Assembly: GCA_904501765.1 (NCBI GenBank)
Contig: CAJGCM010000043.1
Coordinates: 1-14,182, forward strand
DNA: 14,182 nt
Direction of reading: 5' to 3'
Origin: an uncultured Clostridia bacterium
GTDB taxonomy: Bacteria; Bacillota; Clostridia; Oscillospirales; CAG-272
This document shows positions 1 to 6,558 of this stretch, in pieces; within the stretch, counting starts at the first letter, position 1, and every line of letters starts with the position of its first letter. The position numbers were made by a program, and so were the translations under genes. The notes under the pieces are model-generated. The model had not been told where the DNA came from, did not search any database, and worked only from the letters and a program-made list of their open reading frames with translations.

Positions 1-513
1 TCACTTCTCGTTTGTATGATGCTCGGAACGGTGTTCTGCAACGTGTGCGATTTCTCCGAGGAGCTTATGGACAGGATAGACAGGTGGACAGCGCCTCTGT
101 TTATACTCTTCTTCGTTCTCAGCGGAGCAAAGCTTGACCTTTCGGTGTTCGGAGATTTTGCGATAGTGCTGATAGGTCTTGCGTATATACTCAGCCGTTC
201 CTTGGGTAAGTATTTTGGAGCTTCAATGAGCGCAGGTCTTATGAGGTGCGATAATAATATCACAAGGTATTTGGGAATAACTCTTCTTCCCCAGGCGGGA
301 GTTGCTCTCGGCATGGCGATAAAGGCATCGGCAGAGCTTGGCTCAGATGGCCTTATTGTTCAGAATATAACTCTATTTGGCGTTCTTATATATGAAATCT
401 TAGGTCCTTTGTTTACAAAAATTGCCCTTAAAGCGGCAGGTGAAATCATACCGGAGGGTAAAACCAGCGCCCGTGACATATCCTTGCAGGAAACTGCCGA
501 GAGTAGCGATTAA
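1..513 (+). CDS. Cation:proton antiporter, CPA2 type (3' part)
   Basis: This is the C-terminal 170 residues of a membrane antiporter; the frame is open from base 1, so the gene starts upstream of the window. It probably exchanges Na+ or K+ for H+ across the cytoplasmic membrane. Seen: several hydrophobic segments, a 'PLFILFFVLSGAKLDL' stretch typical of the late transmembrane helices of the KefB/NapA-like Na+/H+ exchanger domain, and the 'GITLLPQAGVALGMA' segment that resembles the conserved late-helix motif of this family. It ends in a short polar cytoplasmic tail. No TrkA-N or TrkA-C regulatory domain follows, so this is a short family member. A bidirectional terminator lies 37 bases after the stop. 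Family assignment is fairly firm; the transported ion cannot be read from this part. Confidence 0.8.
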   Translation, partial: SLLVCMMLGTVFCNVCDFSEELMDRIDRWTAPLFILFFVLSGAKLDLSVFGDFAIVLIGLAYILSRSLGKYFGASMSAGLMRCDNNITRYLGITLLPQAGVALGMAIKASAELGSDGLIVQNITLFGVLIYEILGPLFTKIALKAAGEIIPEGKTSARDISLQETAESSD

Positions 514-550
514 GGTGCTCTAATAGCCCTTATCACTTAAAATATAGTAT

Positions 551-589
551 AAAAAACAGAGCTTTCTTTTTTGGAAAGCTCTGTTTTTT
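551..589. terminator. Bidirectional intrinsic terminator
   Basis: A perfect 16-bp inverted repeat (551-566 with 574-589) surrounds a 7-base loop. The outer six pairs are A:T, so either strand ends in a run of six T after a GAGCTTTC-type stem. It lies between the convergent antiporter and MFS genes and can terminate both. Confidence 0.9.
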
Positions 590-606
590 ATAGTGAAATA
601 AGTTTA

Positions 607-1902
607 TCAAGTTCTGTTTTCGCTTGTTTTAACCAAGGCTTTCATACATATTGCCGCCGCAAAATAAAGCAGAGATGCGAATACCGAAAGTATCTGTTGA
701 GCGTAAACGGTAAAGCCGAAAATTTCGTTACCGCGGCTCTGCATAAACTCAATCAGCGGGCTTGCGGCAACTGTGGTGAAGAACGTAATAACGCCCGATG
801 CCGCCGCGTTAAGGGAAAGGGCGGAGGTCTGCTGCGCTTCAGGAACTGTTGCTAAGAGAATATTGGTGTCGGATACGTTATATCCGCCAAGACCTATATA
901 AAAGACTATTATGAAAATCGGGTAAAGCACCGAGCCGTTCTGAGGGGCGGTGAAAATAGCTATAAAATAGGAAAGACCGATAAGGGGAAGCGCGGTGAGA
1001 ATAATCGACCTGTGGGATTTATTCAAGGAAATCTTTCCGAAAACGGTAACCGAGAGCAGCTTAACCGTGCTTTGTATAGCCGTTATAATTGCAACGAAGC
1101 TAACGGTGAAGCCAAGCTCGTTTATCTGATAGGTGCCGAAGAATGGCATCGCAATACCGCCTGCCACGGAAACGAGGACTTGAACCACGAAAAGCCCCAT
1201 ATAATTTTTGTTTTTTAAAAGGCTTTTGAAGCTCTCGCTTATTTTCTCTTTTTTGTCAGAGGAATTTGCGTAGGGCTTTTCCTTTGAGAACAAAAGGGTG
1301 AGGAGATTTATAGCTGCAAAGGCTAAGATGCAAAGGGAGAGTGTCAAAAATGCTCCCTCCAAATTTCCAGCCGCCTCAAACTCGTCAATAACAAAGCCTG
1401 CTACGAGGGAAAATACCGTTCCTGCAACCAGGGACGAGCCGTTGGCTATCGCCGCGAAAGCGCCTCGCTTGTTATCGGGTACCAGGTTGAAAAACCAAGT
1501 AACCTTAACTGCCGCAATGCTTGAAACCATAAAGCGGGCAACAAGGAAGGTTATGAAGAATATAGCTGCAACGGTGCCTCCCCCTCCGATAAAGGGAAGG
1601 AGAAACATTCCAGCCATCAAAGCGTGGCTTATAAACATAATTGGAATAACGAAGCGTTTGACTGGAGCCCTGTGCGATATGTATATGGAGGCAAATTGGG
1701 CAAGAGCCGCAAAGGATACGATAGAGGTCATAATAGCCGTCATACCGTCGGATATTCCTACCGCGCCCGTTAGCTTTGCAAGAAATGCGCCGCCGCATAA
1801 AATGTTTATAAGATATTCAAAGGCGCATTCAATCCAGTATAAAACCCTGCTGCTCTTATAAATATCCTTTTTACTGTCTTCTTCGATTATTTCCGTTTTC
1901 AC
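607..1902 (-). CDS. MFS transporter
   Basis: Major facilitator superfamily permease of 431 residues, close to the usual size for 12 transmembrane helices. The translation is a regular series of hydrophobic segments with short polar loops and a longer charged central loop (around the 'SSDKKEKISESFKSLLKNKN' stretch) that separates the two six-helix halves. The GTG start is chosen because a GGAGG Shine-Dalgarno (1910-1914) lies 7 bases upstream. A longer frame opening at 1935 would place that ribosome site inside the coding region and is less likely. The gene lies on the same strand as the Gfo/Idh/MocA oxidoreductase, 181 bases downstream of it, with its own likely promoter between. A sugar or sugar-derivative substrate is suggested only by these neighbours; no substrate motif is recognised. 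Confidence 0.8.
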   Translation of the reverse strand: MKTEIIEEDSKKDIYKSSRVLYWIECAFEYLINILCGGAFLAKLTGAVGISDGMTAIMTSIVSFAALAQFASIYISHRAPVKRFVIPIMFISHALMAGMFLLPFIGGGGTVAAIFFITFLVARFMVSSIAAVKVTWFFNLVPDNKRGAFAAIANGSSLVAGTVFSLVAGFVIDEFEAAGNLEGAFLTLSLCILAFAAINLLTLLFSKEKPYANSSDKKEKISESFKSLLKNKNYMGLFVVQVLVSVAGGIAMPFFGTYQINELGFTVSFVAIITAIQSTVKLLSVTVFGKISLNKSHRSIILTALPLIGLSYFIAIFTAPQNGSVLYPIFIIVFYIGLGGYNVSDTNILLATVPEAQQTSALSLNAAASGVITFFTTVAASPLIEFMQSRGNEIFGFTVYAQQILSVFASLLYFAAAICMKALVKTSENRT

Positions 1903-1909
1903 AGTAATA

Positions 1910-1914
1910 CCTCC
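1910..1914 (-). promoter_or_regulatory. RBS that sets the GTG start of the MFS gene
   Basis: Minus-strand GGAGG, 7 bases before the GTG at 1902. It argues against the ATG at 1935, which would have to be read through this site. Confidence 0.75.
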
Positions 1915-1979
1915 GGGAAAAAGGCGTTTTATCACCCTTTCTAAGGGTTGAAAGCTATCCCTAACACCGCTTTAAAAGC

Positions 1980-2037
1980 AAAAGTGCTAATACGCTTTTA
2001 TGGAGAATTTTCGCTCCAAAAGCATAATAGCACTTTT
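1980..2037. repeat. 58-bp imperfect palindrome upstream of the MFS gene
   Basis: The arms 1980-2005 and 2014-2037 are inverted copies. Read on the minus strand, the pairing is AAAAGTGCTA, then TA, then GCTTTT and GGAG, with two substitutions and a 2-base bulge, around an 8-base AT-rich centre. In RNA made by read-through from the oxidoreductase gene it would form a long hairpin followed by an interrupted T-rich tract (CTTTTGCTTTT), so it may terminate or attenuate that transcript. It also contains the -10 box of the candidate MFS promoter, so it could be a DNA operator instead. Sequence alone cannot decide between the two. Confidence 0.75.
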
Positions 2038-2052
2038 TAAACAGCAAGTCAA
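2024..2052 (-). promoter_or_regulatory. Candidate sigma-A promoter of the MFS gene
   Basis: On the minus strand TTGACT (2047-2052), a 17-base spacer and TATTAT (2024-2029). The predicted transcript start, near 2017, lies within the palindrome at 1980-2037, leaving a leader of about 115 bases. That leader contains a small ACCCTT/AAGGGT hairpin (1934-1948) just ahead of the ribosome site. Confidence 0.6.
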
Positions 2053-2083
2053 TGGTTTTAAAAGATTTTACCGAAACAAAAAT

Positions 2084-3373
2084 TCAATGCATACTTGACT
2101 TCACTTTTTCGATATATTCATCAAGCGATACCACCCGTCCTGAGAGCCTTGAATGCTCTGCCGCAAATGCTAACATATGATTATAAGCCGATTCGCTTAT
2201 AGTGCAAATAGAAACGTCGCCCTCCTTGCCACAGAGCAAATCGTAGAAGGAATCCATAATTCCATAATCACCGCCACCGTGTCCTGCGGTGATAGAATCA
2301 CTCTTCGCCGCATCGGATATGCAGATCGTCTCGCTCTTCTCAAGAGTAAGGTCGTTTAGGGTAAGGTTAGGATTTCCCATCTCTCCGATGATCTCTCCTT
2401 TTGTACCCATAATTCTGATTTTACGGCCGCCCAGATTGAAAGCGCTCATATTAAAGCTGACAGTCGTGCCGCCCTCGAATTCCATATTTACCGTCTGGTG
2501 GTCAACCACGTCGTTGTCACACCTGAAAACACATCTTCCGTAATTCGTATCAGCCAGGGCGGACATTACGGTCTCATCGTCGGGCACTGAATGCATCTTG
2601 GTTGCCGAGCCTTTAAACCAGTTTCCGTCCTCTCTCTCCAGATAAAGCCGCTTTGCGCTGTAAACGCAGTCTTCTAAATGAGGGCATCCGTCGAAGCATC
2701 TGTCGGTAGCGCCCTCAGGAGCGTTTTCGGGAGTGAAATAGGACAGAGAGCCGAAGCTGTGAACTCTCGTGCAACGCTTTCCCAAAAGCCATTGTAAAAT
2801 ATCCATATCGTGGCAGGATTTTTGTAGAAGCATAAATGAGGAGCGCTCACTGTTGCCCCAATTGCCTCTGACAAAGCTATGGCTGTGATGTACATTACCT
2901 ACACCCTCAGTATGTATAATATTCATAACTCTGCCGATTCGTCCACTGTCTATAATAGCCTTCAGTGCCCTGAAAAAGGGGGTGAATCTCAAAACGTGGC
3001 AAATCAGCACCTTGACGCCCTTTTCCTCAGCGCGCCTCGCTATATCAAGGCATTCCTCGGGGGTTGGGGATATAGGCTTTTCCAGCAAAAGGTCGTAGCC
3101 TAAATCAATAGCCTCTATTGCCGGAGCATAGTGATCTCTGTCCATAGTGGCGATTATCGCTGCATCTGCAATTTTACCTAAAGCCAAGAGGGGCTCCCAG
3201 CTCTCAAACTGCATTTCGGAGGGAATATTGTGCGCCTTTGATATAAAATCCCGCCTTTCGCGAACAGGCTCCGCTATTGCCACAAGCTCAAATTTATCAA
3301 GCTCCTTACCAATTGAGGAGTATGTCTTGCCTCTTCCCCCGCCGCCTATGAGTATGATTCTTTTCTTTTCCAT
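2084..3373 (-). CDS. Gfo/Idh/MocA family NAD(P)-dependent oxidoreductase
   Basis: A cytoplasmic dehydrogenase-type protein of 429 residues that probably oxidises or reduces a sugar, inositol or glycoside derivative with NAD(P). The N-terminal Rossmann fold shows a glycine-rich loop 'GGGGRGK' (10-16); the family EKP motif is at 98-100. The second domain carries 'KSCHDMD' (185-191), matching the conserved Lys/His/Asp catalytic region. A Cys-rich insert 'CFDGCPHLEDC' (226-236) might hold a metal or simply be structural; it resembles inserts in Bacillota members of the family. The ATG at 3373 is preferred because AAAAAGGA lies 9 bases upstream; a TTG at 3379 in the same frame is only 3 bases from that site. 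It is divergent from an AraC-type regulator and followed by an MFS gene, so it is probably part of a regulated carbohydrate locus. The substrate is unknown. Confidence 0.88.
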   Translation of the reverse strand: MEKKRIILIGGGGRGKTYSSIGKELDKFELVAIAEPVRERRDFISKAHNIPSEMQFESWEPLLALGKIADAAIIATMDRDHYAPAIEAIDLGYDLLLEKPISPTPEECLDIARRAEEKGVKVLICHVLRFTPFFRALKAIIDSGRIGRVMNIIHTEGVGNVHHSHSFVRGNWGNSERSSFMLLQKSCHDMDILQWLLGKRCTRVHSFGSLSYFTPENAPEGATDRCFDGCPHLEDCVYSAKRLYLEREDGNWFKGSATKMHSVPDDETVMSALADTNYGRCVFRCDNDVVDHQTVNMEFEGGTTVSFNMSAFNLGGRKIRIMGTKGEIIGEMGNPNLTLNDLTLEKSETICISDAAKSDSITAGHGGGDYGIMDSFYDLLCGKEGDVSICTISESAYNHMLAFAAEHSRLSGRVVSLDEYIEKVKSSMH

Positions 3374-3423
3374 TTCCAAAATTCCTTTTTAAGAAAATAA
3401 ATTATCGGCCTTAAAAATATCTC

Positions 3424-3452
3424 TTGACCGACCTGTGATTTTATGATATACT
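3424..3452 (+). promoter_or_regulatory. Sigma-A promoter of the AraC-family regulator
   Basis: TTGACC (3424-3429), a spacer of exactly 17 bases and TATACT (3447-3452). Transcription would start near 3459, giving a leader of about 60 bases before the ATG at 3520. Confidence 0.7.
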
Positions 3453-3471
3453 ATTTTTCAACTAAAGTAAA
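3443..3471 (-). promoter_or_regulatory. Candidate promoter of the Gfo/Idh gene
   Basis: On the minus strand TTTACT (3466-3471), a 17-base spacer and TATCAT (3443-3448). The -35 box is weak (4 of 6), as expected for an activator-dependent promoter. It lies face to face with the regulator promoter at 3424-3452 and shares its -10 region. Confidence 0.45.
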
Positions 3472-3519
3472 TGGATAAAACGCCTGTTTTGGTGTATTAT
3501 TCGACTGATTGGAGAAAAA

Positions 3520-4365
3520 ATGAAGGATTTTGCCTATTATTCTTTTCGTGACGAGGAAAGCGACGGATTGAACCTGAATAGCAGAGAGAGCGAGGAAAGA
3601 CCGATTATCCTGAACTGCGCAGGCTCGATAAATTTATCTAACCCCTTTACCACTCATAACCGTAAGGGGAGAGCCGATTATTACCTTATGTATATAGTAG
3701 AGGGTAAGCTTCGTGTGTATTTTGAAGATAGGTCCGTGACCGTCTGCTCCGGTGATTTTCTTCTTTTTCCGCCCGAATATAAGTATAAATATTCTCTTAC
3801 CTCGGGTAGCGTTGCTTATTATTACGCTCATTTTACAGGGTCTTACGTTGAGAGCTTTTTGGGAAGGCTTGGCTTTGTAAATCTTCCTGCCGCTTTTTCG
3901 GCGGAGTCATCTTCGGCATTATCAGGGTTCTCGGAAATATTCGATATATGCTCAGGCGCTGTGCCAAAAGCGGAGCTTTATCTTGGAGCCGCGCTTGAGA
4001 AAATACTTATAGACCTCTCTTGCAATATTCTCTCGGAAGAGGGGAGGCGGTGCAGACTTAATAAGTCACTCACATATATAAATTCTTCTCTTTCTGAGAG
4101 TATCAGCGTATCAGACTTGGCAGCAATTGAAGGGCTTAGTCCCTCTCGCTATACGGCGCTATTCAGAGAGCTTATGGGGCAGGCGCCGATGCAGTACGTT
4201 TTATCTCTGCGCATAAATCAGGCAAAATCCCTTCTATCCTTAACCGACCTGCCTGTCAAAAAGATAGCAGAGCTATGCGGATACAGGGATAATCATTTTT
4301 TCTCTAAGGCATTCAGCTGTGCGGTAGGAGTCTCTCCTATTCAGTATAGGCGAGAATACCGATAA
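3520..4365 (+). CDS. AraC family transcriptional regulator
   Basis: A one-component DNA-binding regulator of 281 residues, a usual AraC/XylS length. The N-terminal half is a cupin-like effector domain (about residues 50-110: 'YLMYIVEGKLRVYFE' followed by 'GDFLLFPPE', a typical AraC-binding signature). The C-terminal 88 residues (194-281) are a double helix-turn-helix: first helix pair around 'SVSDLAAIEGLSPSRYTALF', then 'VKKIAELCGYRDNHFFSKAF' and the family-typical 'GVSPIQYRR' ending. GGAG lies 5 bases before the ATG. It is transcribed divergently from the oxidoreductase through overlapping promoters, so it probably controls the oxidoreductase and perhaps the MFS gene in response to a sugar. 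The effector is unknown. Confidence 0.92.
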   Translation: MKDFAYYSFRDEESDGLNLNSRESEERPIILNCAGSINLSNPFTTHNRKGRADYYLMYIVEGKLRVYFEDRSVTVCSGDFLLFPPEYKYKYSLTSGSVAYYYAHFTGSYVESFLGRLGFVNLPAAFSAESSSALSGFSEIFDICSGAVPKAELYLGAALEKILIDLSCNILSEEGRRCRLNKSLTYINSSLSESISVSDLAAIEGLSPSRYTALFRELMGQAPMQYVLSLRINQAKSLLSLTDLPVKKIAELCGYRDNHFFSKAFSCAVGVSPIQYRREYR

Positions 4366-4400
4366 GCCTTTGTCAAAAAGGGATAGTTGTGATTAAAAAT

Positions 4401-4430
4401 AGGGCGAGGTGCAAATCTGCACCTCGCCCT
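4401..4430. terminator. Intrinsic terminator shared by convergent genes
   Basis: A perfect 13-bp GC-rich stem (4401-4413 with 4418-4430) with a 4-base loop. On the plus strand it is followed by CATATATTTT, on the minus strand by ATTTTTAAT. It can end both the AraC-type gene and the RNHCP gene; the T-tract is better on the minus strand. Confidence 0.88.
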
Positions 4431-4510
4431 CATATATTTTGTCACTTTTAGTTTGGGTGTTACTCTTTTGCCTTCGCTTGAATTTTGCTTATAGCTGAAT
4501 TCGCCCGCAT

Positions 4511-4840
4511 TCAAAGTGCGCCTACGGTAAGCTTGATTATTAAATCCATATCGTCGGGCTGTACCTTTGCCTCGTGAGCCGCCTTATTACGCACCACCTC
4601 ACCGCACTTTTCGCAGCGGTGAATAATAATATATCCTCGCTTGGGGTCAGGGAGCGCCTGTATCGGTCGCAGAATTCCACCGCAGTCGTTTGCCCTGTCA
4701 CCGGGGTTTATATCAACGTGCAATGAGCATAGACAAAATGGGCAGTGGTTCCTTGAGGTATAGCCAAGAGGCAGAACCTCCTTACCGCAGCTCTTGCATA
4801 TAAATCCGTTGTCATTTTTTGAAAATCTCTTGCTTTCCAT
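4511..4840 (-). CDS. RNHCP domain-containing zinc-ribbon protein
   Basis: A small protein of 109 residues carrying the RNHCP domain, a family named for its Arg-Asn-His-Cys-Pro motif, seen here as 'SRNHCPFC'. Three Cys pairs or clusters are visible: 'CKSC' near the N terminus, 'HCPFCLCSLH', and 'CEKC' in the second half, so one or two zinc-binding ribbons are likely. The segment 'VDINPGDRANDCGGILRPI' between them is also typical of the family. Its cellular role is not established; nucleic-acid binding is a reasonable guess from the fold type only. The start is supported by AGGAG 6 bases upstream. It is a single-gene unit ending at the terminator 4401-4430; a GC-rich hairpin lies directly upstream of its ribosome site. 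Confidence 0.9.
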   Translation of the reverse strand: MESKRFSKNDNGFICKSCGKEVLPLGYTSRNHCPFCLCSLHVDINPGDRANDCGGILRPIQALPDPKRGYIIIHRCEKCGEVVRNKAAHEAKVQPDDMDLIIKLTVGAL

Positions 4841-4851
4841 ATTACTCTCCT

Positions 4852-4875
4852 ACCGCCCGAGGCTTTTAGGGCGGT
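4852..4875 (-). promoter_or_regulatory. GC-rich hairpin in the RNHCP gene leader
   Basis: ACCGCCC (4852-4858) pairs with GGGCGGT (4869-4875) around a 10-base loop, ending just before the minus-strand AGGAG of the RNHCP gene. It may influence translation or mRNA stability. No convincing promoter for this gene was found upstream. Confidence 0.45.
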
Positions 4876-4911
4876 TGTTCGCATTTGGTATAAGGCGTAA
4901 AATATGAGTTA

Positions 4912-4920
4912 TGCTATAAT
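4912..4920 (+). promoter_or_regulatory. Extended -10 promoter of the small ORF
   Basis: TGCTATAAT: a perfect TATAAT (4915-4920) with the TGn extension. No good -35 box lies 16-18 bases upstream, which the extended -10 can compensate for. The predicted start is about 20 bases before the ATG at 4948. Confidence 0.65.
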
Positions 4921-4947
4921 AAAGGCTTTTAAGAAAGGGGGGTGTTT

Positions 4948-5055
4948 ATGAAGAAAATAGTAAGCGCCGCCGTGGTTATCCTGATTTGTATGGCTCTTGG
5001 GTATAGCGCAATTTCCGTGGCAGATACGTCGCTTTCCTTGATTTTGAACAGGTAG
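4948..5055 (+). CDS. Hypothetical 35-residue secreted or membrane micropeptide
   Basis: A small ORF of 35 codons that matches no family I recognise. The product begins MKKI, has an uninterrupted hydrophobic core (residues 5-19), then a short polar tail ending SLSLILNR. It looks like a signal peptide or a single-pass membrane peptide. 'SVA' followed by Asp (residues 23-26) is an acceptable signal peptidase I site; cleavage there would release a peptide of only ten residues. The lone Cys14 does not sit in a proper lipobox. Expression is plausible: an extended -10 promoter about 28 bases upstream of the start, an AAAGGGGGG ribosome site 5 bases before the ATG, and a hairpin plus T-tract 25 bases after the stop. 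It is divergent from the RNHCP gene and convergent with mnmE. It could also be a decayed remnant of a longer exported protein. Confidence 0.55.
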   Translation: MKKIVSAAVVILICMALGYSAISVADTSLSLILNR

Positions 5056-5079
5056 CCACAATTTTTGATAAGGGCGTGT

Positions 5080-5113
5080 AGCTCCATCTGTCAGATGGGG
5101 CTCTTCATTTTTT
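5080..5113 (+). terminator. Intrinsic terminator after the small ORF
   Basis: A 9-bp stem with one G:T pair (5080-5088 with 5094-5102) and a 5-base loop, followed by CTTCATTTTTT. The T-tract is on the plus strand; the minus strand has no T-run after the stem, so this serves the small ORF rather than mnmE, for which no clear terminator was seen. Confidence 0.7.
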
Positions 5114-5154
5114 GACGGAGTCGTATTTCGCGCTTGCGCAGTCTTGGACGTGCA

Positions 5155-6558
5155 TCACTTTCCTACGCAGAATTTAGAGAATATATCCGAAACAAGCTCC
5201 TCACATACGCCTCTCCCGTCAAGCATAGAAAGCTCGCTTAAAGCAAGCTCTACGTCGGCTGAGGCTATGTCCTGTGTCAGCCCCGAGGTGTATGCTATAA
5301 GAGCCGAATTAACGTGCTCCAGCGCCTTCACAAGGGAGGCGTACTGATTTGCCGAGCTGATTATCGCATCGGTGCCAACGGTTATATTTTCTTCCTCAAA
5401 AAGGCTTGTAACTACTTGTGCAACAGTTGCCTTTGCCTCGGTGGGGTGCAGTCTTGCGGATATCCTTATAACAGAGTCGAAAAGATTTTCATAACCTGCA
5501 AATTCCTTGTCAAACTCGTCGCATACCCCTCTGTCCTGCATCGTAAGCACCGCAATTTTTGCGGCAGAGGAGCCGCTTTGCAGCCTTATCAACTCAATGT
5601 CCTCTTTGCATAAGGGCTCAGAGGAATTAAAGAGGGTAAAGATAAGCTCACTCTCTTCTATTCTCTTCTTGGAGCGCTCAACGCCTATTGCCTCAACTTT
5701 GTCCGTGACGTTATCTCTTATGCCCGCAGTATCAGATATGCGCAGAATTATATTTCCGACGGGAACGCTGCACTCAAGTATATCTCTCGTCGTGCCGGGG
5801 ATATCAGTGACAATAGCGGACTCATCCTCGGTAAGAGCGTTATAAAGTGTGCTTTTTCCGACGTTTGGGCGACCCGCAATTACAGTCTTAACACCCGCCT
5901 TAACCGCTCTGCCTACCTTATATGTGGCTATTAAAGCTTCAATTTCCATCTTTGCGGACTTTAATATATCCTTAGCCTCACTGTCGGTGAAGTCGCCTAA
6001 ATCCTCGTCGGGATAATCTATTCTTGCGTAAATGGAGCTCATAAGAGATAGCAGGGCCGTGTGTATTTCGGAAATTTTTTCGGACAAGCGCTCTCTTGAT
6101 GCCGCCCGTCCAAGTCTTATCTGTCCCATACCCTCAGCGTCAAGAAGCATACCGATTGCCTCTGCCTCTGTAAGGGTCAGCTTTCCGTTTGTAAAGGCGC
6201 GCCTGGTGAATTCTCCCGCCTCGGCAAGAGCTGCGCCGCAGGAGAGCGCCGCCTCAAGTACGCATCTTGTTATAAGTATTCCGCCGTGACAGCTGATTTC
6301 TATTACGTCCTCTCCCGTGTATGAAAAAGGAGCGGGGAAATAGCAGATAAGACCATCGTCAATAACCTCTCCGCAGGATAAAATATCTCCCCATATCTGT
6401 CTTCTCGGCGCATTTTTTAAATCCTTAAGAGAGCCTTTGGGCTTGAACATTTTTTCTGCAACGGAAAGTGCTTCGTCACCGCTTATCCTTATAACCGCAA
6501 CCCCACCCTTGCCGGGTGGGGTTGAAATTGCTGCTATTGTAGATGTAAAATTCATCAT
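5155..6558 (-). CDS. mnmE: tRNA uridine-5-carboxymethylaminomethyl modification GTPase MnmE
   Basis: MnmE works with MnmG to modify wobble uridine 34 of certain tRNAs, using methylene-tetrahydrofolate and GTP. The 467 residues are near the family norm. Seen in order: N-terminal folate-binding domain ('TIAAISTPPGKGGVAVIRIS', 'FSYTGEDVIEISCHGG'), helical region, inserted G domain with P-loop 'GRPNVGKST' (229-237), 'TTRD' (256-259) and 'DTAG' (276-279), and the C-terminal 'FCVGK' whose Cys is the family hallmark. Odd: the G4 position reads TMQD (339-342) instead of NKxD, and the preceding strand has 'TLFNSS' where Asp is usual before the Ser. The Asp of G4 is kept. Start: ATG at 6558 overlaps the jag stop as ATGA; a second ATG at 6555 is better spaced from GAGG. 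It is the last gene of the operon; mnmG does not follow. Confidence 0.95.
   Translation of the reverse strand: MMNFTSTIAAISTPPGKGGVAVIRISGDEALSVAEKMFKPKGSLKDLKNAPRRQIWGDILSCGEVIDDGLICYFPAPFSYTGEDVIEISCHGGILITRCVLEAALSCGAALAEAGEFTRRAFTNGKLTLTEAEAIGMLLDAEGMGQIRLGRAASRERLSEKISEIHTALLSLMSSIYARIDYPDEDLGDFTDSEAKDILKSAKMEIEALIATYKVGRAVKAGVKTVIAGRPNVGKSTLYNALTEDESAIVTDIPGTTRDILECSVPVGNIILRISDTAGIRDNVTDKVEAIGVERSKKRIEESELIFTLFNSSEPLCKEDIELIRLQSGSSAAKIAVLTMQDRGVCDEFDKEFAGYENLFDSVIRISARLHPTEAKATVAQVVTSLFEEENITVGTDAIISSANQYASLVKALEHVNSALIAYTSGLTQDIASADVELALSELSMLDGRGVCEELVSDIFSKFCVGK

Noticed and set aside
1298..1861. Plus-strand open frame of 187 codons opposite the MFS gene
   Set aside because: Antisense shadow; no motif, and the minus-strand gene has a good GGAGG site and a regular membrane-helix pattern.
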